Origin: an uncultured Sutterella sp.
GTDB taxonomy: Bacteria; Pseudomonadota; Gammaproteobacteria; Burkholderiales; Burkholderiaceae_F
DNA: 64,000 nt
NCBI GenBank assembly: GCA_900544255.1
Contig: UQUM01000006.1
Coordinates: forward strand, 12,000-75,999
Reading direction: 5' to 3'
A program made the position numbers and the translations under genes. Under the pieces are notes generated by a model that worked only from the letters and a program-made list of their open reading frames with translations, did no database searches and was not told the DNA's origin. This document shows, one piece after another, positions 1-8,583 of this stretch; the first letter of the stretch is position 1; the number at the start of each line of letters is the position of its first letter.

Positions 1-758
1 CTGAAGCGAGTAAGTTCTGCCACGTGGACGTCATTACGACGGATTACGGCGTAGGCGTCCCGCCCGAAGACGACGTCAAGGTACCGAACGACGCGGCGTA
101 CCTTTATTACTGCCAGAACGAAACGGTGAACGGGCTCGAATTCAACTACATTCCGCCCGCGCCCTCCTGTGTGCCGATTGCTTGCGACGTGAGTTCGAAC
201 TTCTTGTCGCGCCCGATTGACTTCAACCGTCATGCCTTGGTGTTTGCCGGCGCACAGAAGAATTTCGGGCCGGCCGGGTTAACGGTGGTCATCGTCAAAA
301 AGAGTCTCTTGGGACTCGCGGGAGAAACCTGCCCCACGATGCTCAATTACGCCGTGCACGCCAAAGCGGGGTCGCTTTACAACACGCCGCCCGTTTTTGC
401 GATTTACATGGCCTGTCTCGTTACCCGGTGGCTCAAAAAAGAAGGCGGTGTGGCTGAAATGGATCGTCGGGCTCGTGAGCGGTCGTCCCTTATTTACGAC
501 GTGATCGACAAGAGTTCGGGGTTTTACATCAACCGTATTGCCCCGGAAGCTCGCAGTCGCATGAACGTGGTGTTCCACTTGGCTGAAGACGCGTTGACCG
601 ATCTTTTCGTGAAGGAAGCAGCGGACGCCGGGCTCGTCAACTTGAAGGGGCATCGCTTGGCGGGCGGCATCCGCGCTTCGATGTACAACGCGCTTCCGAT
701 GGAAGGCGCCGTGGCGCTTGCGAACTTCATGAAGGTGTTTGCGGCACGGCACGGCTAG
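1..758 (+). CDS. serC: Phosphoserine aminotransferase, 5'-truncated by window edge
   Basis: This is the C-terminal part (about 252 codons) of SerC, the PLP enzyme that transaminates 3-phosphohydroxypyruvate to phosphoserine in serine synthesis. The reading frame is open from base 3, and the codons before the first in-frame GTG (position 24) continue the protein, so the start lies outside the window. The PLP-lysine context GAQKN is visible, preceded by the SSNFLSRPID segment and followed by FGPAGL. The C-terminal small domain (RMNVVFHL, GLVNLKGHR, GGIRASMYNA) is intact up to the stop. pheA starts 10 bp downstream, as in the serC-pheA arrangement common in Burkholderiales. Identification is secure. 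Confidence 0.96.
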   Translation, partial: EASKFCHVDVITTDYGVGVPPEDDVKVPNDAAYLYYCQNETVNGLEFNYIPPAPSCVPIACDVSSNFLSRPIDFNRHALVFAGAQKNFGPAGLTVVIVKKSLLGLAGETCPTMLNYAVHAKAGSLYNTPPVFAIYMACLVTRWLKKEGGVAEMDRRARERSSLIYDVIDKSSGFYINRIAPEARSRMNVVFHLAEDALTDLFVKEAADAGLVNLKGHRLAGGIRASMYNALPMEGAVALANFMKVFAARHG

Positions 759-768
759 GAGCGAGGCG

Positions 769-1863
769 ATGACGACGGAAAACAAGGCGGAGATCGCGCG
801 GCTTCGTGGTGAAATCGATGCGGTTGACGCGTCGATCGTGGCGGCGTTGGCTCGCCGGGCGCAGCTTGCGTACGAAGTGGGCGTCGCCAAGGGGGGAGCT
901 CCCGTTTACCGGCCTGAACGCGAACGGCAGGTGATTGACCGCGCCGTGGCGGAAAATCATCGGATCGGCGGCCGGTTACCGGATGAAGTGCTTGCTCACT
1001 TATATCTGGAAGTGATTTCCGCGTGTCGCTCGCTGGAAGCGCGGCCGAGCGTGGCTTATTTGGGGCCGGAAGGCACGTTTACGGAAATGGCGGTGCTCGC
1101 GCAGTTCGGAAGCAATGTGACGGCCGTGCCGACGGCAACGATTGACGAAGCTTTTCATGCGGCGGAGTCCGGACGCACGGGGTTTGCCGTGGTACCGATC
1201 GAAAACAGCACTCAGGGGATTGTGACAAGGACGGTGGACGTGCTTCTTACGACGCCTCTGTCCATCGTGGGCGAAGTGAGTATTCCCATTCATCACAATC
1301 TTATGAATCAATCGGGGCGCCTGAAAGACATCCGAATCGTTGCCGCACACCCTCAGGCTTTGGCACAGTGCCGTACGTGGCTTGCGCAGCACCTGCCGCA
1401 CGCCGAACTGAAGGCGGCTTCGAGTAACGCCGAAGCCGCGAAGACGGCCTCAACGGATCCGACGTTTGCGGCTGTTGCCGCCGAACGTGCGGCTTCGCTT
1501 TACGGACTCACGATCGTTGCACCCGGCATTCAGGATGATGCCCGAAACCGCACGCGGTTTTTGGTGCTTGCGCCGCATGCGGGCGAAACGCCGACGGGGT
1601 GCGACAAGACGAGTCTTGTGTTTTCCGTGCCGAACCGAGCTGGGCAGCTTTTTATGGCGTTGGAACCCTTGAAGCGCTACGGCGTTTCCATGATGCGTCT
1701 CGAGAGTCGTCCGGCGAGAAACGGCGCCTGGGACTACAACTTCTTCATGGATGTGGAAGGGCACGTGAAGGACGAGAATGTCGCGGCGGCGCTCTCCGAA
1801 CTGAAGAGCGAAACGAGTTACCTGAAGTTCCTGGGATCCTACCCGCGGGCCTCGGAAAAGTAA
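769..1863 (+). CDS. pheA: Bifunctional chorismate mutase / prephenate dehydratase
   Basis: P-protein of phenylalanine synthesis, 364 aa. An AroQ-type chorismate mutase domain occupies about residues 1-90 (LRGEIDAVDASIVAALARRA). The prephenate dehydratase domain runs from about 92 (YLGPEGTFTEMA) to 275 and contains the family NRTRF motif. A regulatory ACT domain follows, with the phenylalanine-binding ESRP motif (LESRPARNGAWDYNFF). The ATG at 769 is preferred because AGGAGCGAGG lies just before it and overlaps the serC stop; the frame is open back to 739 but that would run inside serC. tyrA follows after 19 bp, so the three genes look co-transcribed. Feedback control by phenylalanine is expected from the ACT domain. 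Confidence 0.96.
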   Translation: MTTENKAEIARLRGEIDAVDASIVAALARRAQLAYEVGVAKGGAPVYRPERERQVIDRAVAENHRIGGRLPDEVLAHLYLEVISACRSLEARPSVAYLGPEGTFTEMAVLAQFGSNVTAVPTATIDEAFHAAESGRTGFAVVPIENSTQGIVTRTVDVLLTTPLSIVGEVSIPIHHNLMNQSGRLKDIRIVAAHPQALAQCRTWLAQHLPHAELKAASSNAEAAKTASTDPTFAAVAAERAASLYGLTIVAPGIQDDARNRTRFLVLAPHAGETPTGCDKTSLVFSVPNRAGQLFMALEPLKRYGVSMMRLESRPARNGAWDYNFFMDVEGHVKDENVAAALSELKSETSYLKFLGSYPRASEK

Positions 1864-1882
1864 GAAAAGCAGGACAGAAACG

Positions 1883-2752
1883 ATGCGTTTGGCATTGATC
1901 GGAACGGGGTTGATCGGCGGCTCGGCCGCCTGGGCGATGAAACAGGCCGGTATTTTCACCGCGGTGACGGCGTGCGACCTTTCGGCATCGGCGTTGGAAA
2001 AAGCGCTGGTGATGGGGATTGCAGATCGGACGGAAACGTCGGTAGCGGCGGCCGTCGCGGACGCCGACGCCGTGATGGTCGCGGTTCCCGTGCTTGCCAT
2101 GAAGTCGGTGTTTGCCGAAGTGGCTCGTAATGCAAAGACGGGAACCTTGATTACCGATGTCGGTTCCGTGCGGGGACGCGTCATTGATGACGCCCGACAA
2201 GTGCTCGGCACGCATTTCGCGGATTACGCACCGGTGCATCCGATCGCGGGGGGAGAAATGCCCGGCGTGGAGTACGCGGACGCTTCGCTTTTTGTGAAGG
2301 CGCGCGCGATTTCAACGCCGGTAGCCGGTATGAATGCGGATGCGGTCGACTTTTGGGAAACGGCGTGGAAGGCAGCGGGAAGCGATATTTACCGCATGAC
2401 GCCTGAAGAGCACGACGCGATTTTTGCCGACGTGAGCCATCTGCCGCACGTGTTGGCGTATGCGTTGGTGGATGCGATGGAAAAGTCGCCGCAGGCGGAG
2501 GAAAAATTCAGTTTTGTGGGCGGCGGCTTCCGTGACTTTACGCGAATTGCGGCGTCAAGCCCCGCGATGTGGCGGGACATTTGTTTGGCCAACCGAGACG
2601 CCCTATTGGCGAGCATCACACGGTTTGAAGCGGAACTCTCGGAACTCAAGAGAGCGGTGGCAGAGGGCGACGCTGAAGCGATGACGACGGTTTTCACTCG
2701 GGCCAGCAATCGTCGAAGAACGGTGAAGGTACCGGTAAAGCAAAAGCCATGA
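1883..2752 (+). CDS. tyrA: Prephenate dehydrogenase
   Basis: NAD(P)-dependent oxidation of prephenate to 4-hydroxyphenylpyruvate in tyrosine synthesis, 289 aa. A Rossmann nucleotide-binding motif opens the protein (LIGTGLIGGSAAWAM). The catalytic region follows: VGSVRG, the HPIAGGE motif around residue 115 and SHLPHVLAYAL near 195 are typical of TyrA. There is no fused chorismate mutase or ACT domain. It is the last gene of the serC-pheA-tyrA unit; a bidirectional terminator follows. In many Burkholderiales hisC and aroA are part of this string, but neither is present here. Confidence 0.94.
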   Translation: MRLALIGTGLIGGSAAWAMKQAGIFTAVTACDLSASALEKALVMGIADRTETSVAAAVADADAVMVAVPVLAMKSVFAEVARNAKTGTLITDVGSVRGRVIDDARQVLGTHFADYAPVHPIAGGEMPGVEYADASLFVKARAISTPVAGMNADAVDFWETAWKAAGSDIYRMTPEEHDAIFADVSHLPHVLAYALVDAMEKSPQAEEKFSFVGGGFRDFTRIAASSPAMWRDICLANRDALLASITRFEAELSELKRAVAEGDAEAMTTVFTRASNRRRTVKVPVKQKP

Positions 2753-2796
2753 TGCAGTTCAGTTTCTGAGAGCTCCCGACGAAGTCGTCAGTATAA

Positions 2797-2836
2797 GAAA
2801 ACCCCGCTTTCGGTATCAATCCGTTGGCGGGGTTTG
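2797..2836. terminator. Bidirectional intrinsic terminator between tyrA and ssb
   Basis: The arms AAACCCCGC and GCGGGGTTT form a 9-bp stem, with an A-run on one side and a T-rich run on the other. It serves tyrA on the plus strand and ssb on the minus strand. Confidence 0.85.
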
Positions 2837-2855
2837 TTCTCAAACGGTTTCGTTT

Positions 2856-3341
2856 TTAGAACGGAACGTCGTCTTCGTTGATGTCGCCCGCAGACTGAGC
2901 CGGGGTCGCCGCAGGCTGCGCCGGAGCCGCATGCTGAGCGGGTGCCGGACGGCGGGGTGATTCAAAGCCGTTGTCTTCGCCGGAAGATTGGTTGGAGCCG
3001 CCGTTGGGACGGCCGCCCAGGAACTGCATCGTTTCCGAAATGATTTCCGTCGCGTAGCGTTCGATTCCGTCTTTGCCCGTGTACTTGCGGGTGCGCAGAC
3101 GACCTTCGATGTAAACGGAGCTGCCCTTATGCAGATAGGTGCTCGCCACTTCAGCCTGGCGGCCGAACATCACCACGCGGTGCCATTCCGTTTCCTCCTG
3201 AAGCTGTCCCTGGCTGTCTTTGTAGCGGCGGGACGTCGCGAGCGTGACGGTGCAGATGGCGGTGTTGCCGTCAGCGGTGTAGCGGATTTCAGGATCACGG
3301 CCGAGGTTGCCGATCAGAATGACCTTATTGATGGAAGCCAT
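2856..3341 (-). CDS. ssb: Single-stranded DNA-binding protein
   Basis: SSB, 161 aa, coats single-stranded DNA in replication, repair and recombination. The OB-fold occupies residues 1-110 (MASINKVILIGNLGRDPE, then TEWHRVVMFGRQAE and SVYIEGRLRTRKY). A Gly/Pro/Ala/Gln-rich flexible linker follows, then the acidic protein-interaction tip INEDDVPF, a mild variant of the usual DDDIPF. The MFS gene lies 26 bp upstream on the same strand and uvrA is divergent, the MFS-ssb/uvrA arrangement known from Burkholderiales. No clear LexA box was seen in the 114-bp uvrA/MFS interval. Confidence 0.97.
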   Translation of the reverse strand: MASINKVILIGNLGRDPEIRYTADGNTAICTVTLATSRRYKDSQGQLQEETEWHRVVMFGRQAEVASTYLHKGSSVYIEGRLRTRKYTGKDGIERYATEIISETMQFLGGRPNGGSNQSSGEDNGFESPRRPAPAQHAAPAQPAATPAQSAGDINEDDVPF

Positions 3342-3367
3342 AGTAAAAAATCTCTTTCAACCAAATA

Positions 3368-4585
3368 TTAAATGTTCACTGCTTCACCGGTGCGGTGCGT
3401 CTCGGGCACCTTCATGCCGCTCGCGGTGAGAACCCAAACGAGGAGGGATGCAAGGCAGAAAAGGAAAACTGCCTCATGCCCCCAGCTTTCGGAGAGCCAA
3501 CCGCCTAAGGCACCTCCCGCAAAAAGTCCCAGCGACTGCGTGGTGTTGTACACGCCGAGAGCAAGACCTTTGGAGGAGGCGTCCGCCGTGCGGGAAACAA
3601 TCGAGGGAAGCGATGCTTCCAAGATGTTGAATCCGCAGAAAAACGCAAAAAGCAACAACGCAAATCCCACGAGGGACGGCGTTGCCGTTGCGAATACGGC
3701 AAAGACACCGCAGAGAAGGACTACGGCACCGATAAAAAGCGCCTTTATTTTACCTGCGCGTTCTGCGGTTGTGAGTGTCGGCATCAAAATAACGAAGCTC
3801 AGGAGAACGGCCGGCAGGTAAATCATCCAATGTTTGTCGGGGGGAAGGCCGGCTGAGCGCAGTTCGACAGGGATAACGACGAAAAGTGCCATCTGCACGC
3901 AGTGCAGAATAAATATGCCGACGTTCAGACGCAGAAGCTGCGGATTAAAGACCGTCGTCTGCCAAGAAAGCGTTTTTTTGGGTGCGGTGCGTCTGGAAGT
4001 CGGTACGTCGGGAACGACTTTCAAAATGACATAGACCGCGATGAGGGACAGAATGCCGGTGAGCCAAAAGAGTCCCGCTACACCGATGACTTCCGCAAAA
4101 ATCGGTGAGAGAACGAGCGACAAGGCAAAGGTGATGCCGATCGAAGACCCGACGAGAGCCATGGCCTTGGTGAGAACGCGGTCGCGCACGGAATCGGACA
4201 ACATGGCGGTGACGGCGGCCGAAACGGCACCGGCCCCCTGCAGTGCGCGCCCCGCCATCACGGTCCAAACGGAATCCCCGAGCGCGGCGGCGAAACTCCC
4301 GACCGCAAAGATAAGGAGTCCCGCGGCAATGACGGGTTTACGGCCGAAGCGGTCGCTCGCGGCTCCGAAGGGAATCTGCAGACAGCCTTGGGTAAGTCCG
4401 TAGATGCCGAGCGTGAGCCCCACTGCAAAGGCACTCTCGCCCCCGTCCAAGTGTTCGGCATAGACGGCAAAGACCGGGAGGATCAAAAATAGCCCCAACA
4501 TCCGCAGGGCAAAGATGGAGGAAAGCGCCGCGGCGCTGCGGCGTTCGGTGGGGGTGAAACGGTTGATATCGTCCGGTTCTGACAT
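3368..4585 (-). CDS. MFS transporter, drug-efflux type
   Basis: A 12-helix major facilitator superfamily protein of 405 aa in the inner membrane. Helix 1 begins at FALRMLGLFLILPVFAVYAEHL and the family A motif between TM2 and TM3 reads GAASDRFGRKPVI. The N-terminal half contains the helix-4 signature RALQGAGAVSAAVTAM. This subfamily is conserved next to uvrA and ssb in Burkholderiales; its substrate is unknown. It is probably co-transcribed with ssb. A 14-bp palindrome sits 17 bp upstream of the start. Confidence 0.9.
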   Translation of the reverse strand: MSEPDDINRFTPTERRSAAALSSIFALRMLGLFLILPVFAVYAEHLDGGESAFAVGLTLGIYGLTQGCLQIPFGAASDRFGRKPVIAAGLLIFAVGSFAAALGDSVWTVMAGRALQGAGAVSAAVTAMLSDSVRDRVLTKAMALVGSSIGITFALSLVLSPIFAEVIGVAGLFWLTGILSLIAVYVILKVVPDVPTSRRTAPKKTLSWQTTVFNPQLLRLNVGIFILHCVQMALFVVIPVELRSAGLPPDKHWMIYLPAVLLSFVILMPTLTTAERAGKIKALFIGAVVLLCGVFAVFATATPSLVGFALLLFAFFCGFNILEASLPSIVSRTADASSKGLALGVYNTTQSLGLFAGGALGGWLSESWGHEAVFLFCLASLLVWVLTASGMKVPETHRTGEAVNI

Positions 4586-4601
4586 GTTGCAAAGAAAAAA
4601 T

Positions 4602-4615
4602 TGAGCGCACGCTCA
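4602..4615. promoter_or_regulatory. Palindrome in the MFS/uvrA divergent intergenic region
   Basis: TGAGCG-CA-CGCTCA is a perfect 6-bp inverted repeat with a 2-bp spacer, 17 bp upstream of the MFS start. An AT-rich stretch resembling a uvrA -10 (TTATATTAAT) lies 10 bp further on. It looks like an operator for the divergent pair. It does not match the LexA consensus, and no cognate regulator is known. Confidence 0.4.
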
Positions 4616-4699
4616 GAAATCAGGTTATATTAATCCGTTCGATTATTTTCAGCCTTAACGGACCGCGGGAACAACCTTCGCCGCGGCGAAAGACGCATC

Positions 4700-7591
4700 A
4701 TGTCCAACGATTGGATCCGTATTCGGGGTGCCCGCACCCATAACCTGAAAAACGTGGACGCGGATATTCCCCGCAACCGCTTTACCGTGATTACCGGTTT
4801 GTCCGGTTCCGGGAAGAGTTCCCTTGCTTTTGATACCCTGTACGCCGAAGGGCAGCGGCGTTATGCCGAAAGCGTGAGTGCCTACGCCCGGCGTTTTATG
4901 GACGTCATGGATAAGCCGGACGTGGATGCCGTCGAAGGGCTTTCCCCCTCGATTTCCATCGGGCAGCATACGACGGTACCTGGGTCGCGCTCGACGGTGG
5001 CGACCGTGACGGAAGCCGCCGATTACCTGAGGCTCCTTTTCTCACGAGCAGGCCGCCCTTACTGCCCGCATCATCACGTGCCGCTCACCCGAAGCGGCAT
5101 TCACGACATGGTGGATACGGCGCTCTCGCTCCCTGAAAACACGAAGGTGCTGATTTTGGCTCCGGCGCCGACGCCTGAGAGCGTGAGGCACTTTGCGGCG
5201 GATATGGCGCGCCGTGGGTTCATCCGTCTGCGCGTCGGCGGCGAGGTCCTCACGTGTGATGAGGCCCAAAAGCGGGATTGGCCGTCGGAAACGCCGGTGG
5301 AAGTCGTGGTGGATCGACTCAAGATCAGCGATCAGGCCCGAAGCCGTTTAGCGGAAAGCTTTGAAGCGGCCGTGCGGCTTTTTGATGGACGAGCCGCCAT
5401 GGCGCTGATGGATGAGCCTCAGAAGGAATTTCGTTTTTCCATTCATTACGGCTGTCCGGAATGCGGTTACACGGCGCCCGATCCCGTCCCTTCGATGTTT
5501 TCCTTTAACAATGCGCTCGGGGCGTGTCCGGAATGCCAAGGAGCGGGACGTATTGAACGTTTTGATCCGGCGCTCGTGGTACGGGATCCGTTTTTGTCGT
5601 TGGCCGAAGGTGCCGTTTGCGGTTGGTCGGAAAAAAACCGCACGAACTTTCAAGTCTTGAGAACGCTCGGCCGCGAAAATAATTTCGATGTGACGGCACC
5701 GTGGAATACGCTTTCGCGCGTGGTACAGACCCTCATTCTTTTTGGGGACAAGGCGGCGAGGGAAGTCGGGTTTGAGGGCAAAAGCCTTTTTACGGGCGTG
5801 ATTCCGCAACTGCAGCAGCAGTGGGATCGGGCGCGGTCGGATACGGCGAAGGTGGGGCTCAAAATGATGCGCAGCATCGGTACCTGCCCCGTCTGCGGCG
5901 GAGAACGCTACCGCCGGGAAGTGCTTGACGTGTATTTGGGAGAAGGGGACGTGAAGGTCAACATTGCCGACGTGTCCCGCATGAGCTTGAAGGAGGTGCT
6001 TGTCTGCTTTAAGTCGCTCACGTTTTCCCCGGAACGCGAAGCAGTGGCGGCCGGACCCTTGGCGGAACTCACGAAACGCTTGACGTTTTTAACGGAAGTG
6101 GGGCTGGGGTATCTCGCGTTAAACCGCGAGGCGTCGACGCTTTCCGGGGGCGAAATGCAGCGCATCCGTTTGGCGGGGCAGATCGGTTCGGGATTGACGG
6201 GGGTGACATATGTGCTCGACGAACCGACGATCGGTCTGCATCAGCGCGACAATGAAAAACTCATCGGGATGATGAAAAAGCTGTCGGATGCCGGCAATAC
6301 CGTGATTGCCGTCGAACACGACAGCGACGTGATGCACGCGGCGGATTGGATCGTCGACATGGGGCCGGGCGCCGGGGAAAAGGGTGGAACGGTGATTTGT
6401 GAAGGTACCCCCAAAGACATCATGGCGTCTGAGTCGTCGCTCACCGGCGCATATCTCGCCGGGCGCCGGGTTGTGTCGGTGCCGACAAAGCTCTTGGAGG
6501 ATCCGCTGGAAGCGTGTCTGACGCTTGTGAATGCCGTCGGACACAATCTCAAGGGCGTAACCTGTCACTTTCCGGTGGGGGCGATGACGGTGGTGACCGG
6601 GGTCTCCGGTTCCGGAAAATCCACCCTGGTGAACGACACACTGGGCGCTGCGCTGCGCCGGCATTTTCAACACACAAAGGAAACAGCGCTTGATTACGAG
6701 CGGATTGACGGTCTTGATTTCATCGACAAAGTGATCGATGTCGATCAGAGTCCGATTGGGAAAACGCCGCGATCGAACCCCGCGACCTACACGGGACTTT
6801 TTACGCAGATCCGAGACGTATTTGCACAAACGCCGGCCGCGAAGGAGCGGGGGTACGACACCGGACGGTTTTCCTTCAATACTCCGGGCGGACGCTGCGA
6901 AGCCTGCGAAGGGGACGGCGTCATCAAGGTGGAAATGGGGTTTTTGCCGCCTGTGTACGTAACGTGTTCGACCTGTCAGGGGCGACGCTACAACCGTGAG
7001 ACGCTCGAAGTGAAGTACCACGGCAAGAGTATTTACGACGTTCTTGAAATGACGGTGGATGAGGCGCTGGAATTTTTCAGTGTTTGGCCGGCTATTACGA
7101 AGAAACTGCAGACCTTGTCTGACGTGGGGCTGGGGTATATTCGCCTGGGTCAGAGTGCCGTCACGTTTTCCGGGGGCGAAGCGCAGCGTATTAAGCTCGC
7201 GGAAGAATTGTCCCGTCGGGATACAGGGCACACGCTCTACATTTTGGATGAACCGACGACGGGGTTGCACTTTGAAGATGTGGCACTCCTGTTGAAGGTA
7301 CTGCGAAAACTCACGGCATTGGGTAACACCGTCGTTGTGATTGAGCACAATCTCGACGTGGTGCGTCTCGCGGACTGGGTCGTGGACATCGGTCCCGACG
7401 GCGGGGCTGCGGGGGGCGAACTTGTGATTGAAGGGCGCCCTGAGGACGTGGCGGCGTGCCCCAAGAGCCTCACCGGAAAATACCTCAAAAAGGCGATGGA
7501 AGAAGCGTTGGGGGCAGGAAAACCGAAGGCGGCAAAGAAACGGACGTCGGTTAAGAAGCGGACGACGGTGAAGAAGTCGGCCGCCGAATAA
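4700..7591 (+). CDS. uvrA: Excinuclease ABC subunit A
   Basis: UvrA, 963 aa, is the damage-sensing ATPase of nucleotide excision repair and acts as a dimer with UvrB. There are two ABC modules: Walker A motifs GLSGSGKSSLAF (about residue 35) and GVSGSGKSTLVN (about 635), with signature motifs LSGGEMQRIRLAGQ and FSGGEAQRIKLAEE. Zinc-binding CxxC pairs are present (CPECGY/CPECQG, CPVCGG, CEACEGDG/CSTCQGRRY). The C-terminus carries an unusual Lys/Thr-rich tail with repeated KKRT units after the usual end. Start ATG 4700 is supported by the conserved opening DWIRIRGARTHNLKNVD. Confidence 0.98.
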   Translation: MSNDWIRIRGARTHNLKNVDADIPRNRFTVITGLSGSGKSSLAFDTLYAEGQRRYAESVSAYARRFMDVMDKPDVDAVEGLSPSISIGQHTTVPGSRSTVATVTEAADYLRLLFSRAGRPYCPHHHVPLTRSGIHDMVDTALSLPENTKVLILAPAPTPESVRHFAADMARRGFIRLRVGGEVLTCDEAQKRDWPSETPVEVVVDRLKISDQARSRLAESFEAAVRLFDGRAAMALMDEPQKEFRFSIHYGCPECGYTAPDPVPSMFSFNNALGACPECQGAGRIERFDPALVVRDPFLSLAEGAVCGWSEKNRTNFQVLRTLGRENNFDVTAPWNTLSRVVQTLILFGDKAAREVGFEGKSLFTGVIPQLQQQWDRARSDTAKVGLKMMRSIGTCPVCGGERYRREVLDVYLGEGDVKVNIADVSRMSLKEVLVCFKSLTFSPEREAVAAGPLAELTKRLTFLTEVGLGYLALNREASTLSGGEMQRIRLAGQIGSGLTGVTYVLDEPTIGLHQRDNEKLIGMMKKLSDAGNTVIAVEHDSDVMHAADWIVDMGPGAGEKGGTVICEGTPKDIMASESSLTGAYLAGRRVVSVPTKLLEDPLEACLTLVNAVGHNLKGVTCHFPVGAMTVVTGVSGSGKSTLVNDTLGAALRRHFQHTKETALDYERIDGLDFIDKVIDVDQSPIGKTPRSNPATYTGLFTQIRDVFAQTPAAKERGYDTGRFSFNTPGGRCEACEGDGVIKVEMGFLPPVYVTCSTCQGRRYNRETLEVKYHGKSIYDVLEMTVDEALEFFSVWPAITKKLQTLSDVGLGYIRLGQSAVTFSGGEAQRIKLAEELSRRDTGHTLYILDEPTTGLHFEDVALLLKVLRKLTALGNTVVVIEHNLDVVRLADWVVDIGPDGGAAGGELVIEGRPEDVAACPKSLTGKYLKKAMEEALGAGKPKAAKKRTSVKKRTTVKKSAAE

Positions 7592-7606
7592 TCCGCGGGC
7601 AGCAAA

Positions 7607-7643
7607 AAACGGGGTTGATTTCGTCGGCGAGGTTGCCCCGTTT
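7607..7643. terminator. Bidirectional terminator after uvrA
   Basis: AAACGGGG and CCCCGTTT arms form an 8-bp stem between the convergent uvrA and UPF0016 genes, followed by TTTATTTT on the plus strand and preceded by A-runs. Confidence 0.75.
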
Positions 7644-7662
7644 ATTTTCGAAAGCGCCGCTA

Positions 7663-8238
7663 CTAAGCGAAGTAAGCGAGCACGGCAAAGATGACGAATA
7701 GACCGGCGGCAATCTTGCGCATGAACGACATGGAAAGTTTTTCGGAGAGTTTGTTTCCGATAAAGACCGCAGGGACGTCGGCAATCAGCATCCCGAGAGT
7801 CGTACCGGTAACGACCGCCAAGACGCTGTCGGCGTAGCTCGCGCCGAGTGCAACCGTGGCCAACTGCGTTTTGTCCCCCATTTCCGCTAAGAAAAAAAGG
7901 ATGAACGTGGTGCCGAAAACCCCGAAATTACCGTATTTCAATTGGTCGTCATCGTCGTCGATTTTGTCCGGCACAAGCATCCAGGCCGCCATTGCGAGGA
8001 ACGAGGCAACGAGCACCCACTTTAAAACGGCAGGATCAATGAAGGAAGCTACTGAGGCTCCGAGAAGCCCCGCCAAGGCGTGATTGGCGACGGTGGATGC
8101 AAAGATCGCGAGACAGATCGGCAGCGGTTTGCGGAATCGAGCAGCAAGACACAACGCCAGGAGCTGCGTTTTGTCGCCGATTTCAGCGGCCGTGACGAGA
8201 ATCGTGGAAAGCCCCACGAGCTGAAGGGATTCAAACAT
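7663..8238 (-). CDS. TMEM165/GDT1 (UPF0016) family putative manganese exporter
   Basis: A 191-aa inner membrane protein with two copies of the family motif E-x-G-D-K-[TS]: EIGDKTQLLALCLAARF near residue 18 and EMGDKTQLATVALGA near 125. About six transmembrane helices are predicted, in two homologous halves. Relatives in bacteria (MneA type) export Mn2+. That role is supported here by the Mn-sensing yybP-ykoY riboswitch in its leader. ATG 8238 was chosen because the longer open frame (to 8451) runs through the riboswitch and encodes no family sequence. Confidence 0.88.
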   Translation of the reverse strand: MFESLQLVGLSTILVTAAEIGDKTQLLALCLAARFRKPLPICLAIFASTVANHALAGLLGASVASFIDPAVLKWVLVASFLAMAAWMLVPDKIDDDDDQLKYGNFGVFGTTFILFFLAEMGDKTQLATVALGASYADSVLAVVTGTTLGMLIADVPAVFIGNKLSEKLSMSFMRKIAAGLFVIFAVLAYFA

Positions 8239-8406
8239 GACGATTTTCAGGCGAAGCGGACGGGGTAACACGTACGAAAGACCGTGCGGCGGCCGTCGGC
8301 TTCTGAAGTGAATCCGTCCGCAGGCTTTCGCCGGTCTTGCCGACAAGAGGCTTGGAACCGCCTCTTTTTCTGCGCCACAAAGTTCCTTATGTTTTTTGAA
8401 AGGCAG

Positions 8407-8487
8407 AACTTCGAGTATGTTGACGCAGGTGCTTCCGAACACTGCACGCAAAAGCAGGACGAAAGCCGGCTACTCCCCAGAGAAGTA
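8407..8487 (-). ncRNA. yybP-ykoY manganese riboswitch
   Basis: Read on the minus strand, the leader of the UPF0016 gene contains the two conserved internal-loop halves of this class: GGGGAGTAGCC (plus 8468-8478) and TCAACATACTCG (plus 8412-8423). They are closed by a P1 helix ACTTC/GAAGT (8482-8486 with 8408-8412). A -10-like TAAAAT lies about 11-16 bp upstream of P1. The aptamer starts roughly 170-250 nt before the start codon. No minus-strand intrinsic terminator lies between aptamer and gene, so control is more likely translational. This class binds Mn2+ and turns on Mn exporters, which fits the downstream gene. Confidence 0.88.
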
Positions 8488-8519
8488 AGGGGGCGGATTT
8501 TAGCAGAACGAGTACATAG

Positions 8520-8554
8520 AAAAAGCGCCGCGATCCCTGAGGAAGGCGGCGCCT
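8520..8554 (-). terminator. Terminator of frdC-like gene
   Basis: Minus strand: GCGCCGC and GCGGCGC arms with a 14-nt loop, followed by TTTTTC. It lies 30 bp after the cytochrome b stop, and its T-tract overlaps the probable riboswitch promoter. Confidence 0.8.
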
Positions 8555-8583
8555 TGTCAACGAAGTATCAGAACGGTGTCGGA

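Noticed and set aside
4586..4699. LexA (SOS) box between the MFS gene and uvrA
   Set aside because: The only palindrome there, TGAGCG-CA-CGCTCA, does not fit the CTGT-N8-ACAG pattern.
8239..8451. N-terminal extension of the UPF0016 gene up to 8451
   Set aside because: The extension translates the riboswitch and leader; the family sequence begins at ATG 8238.
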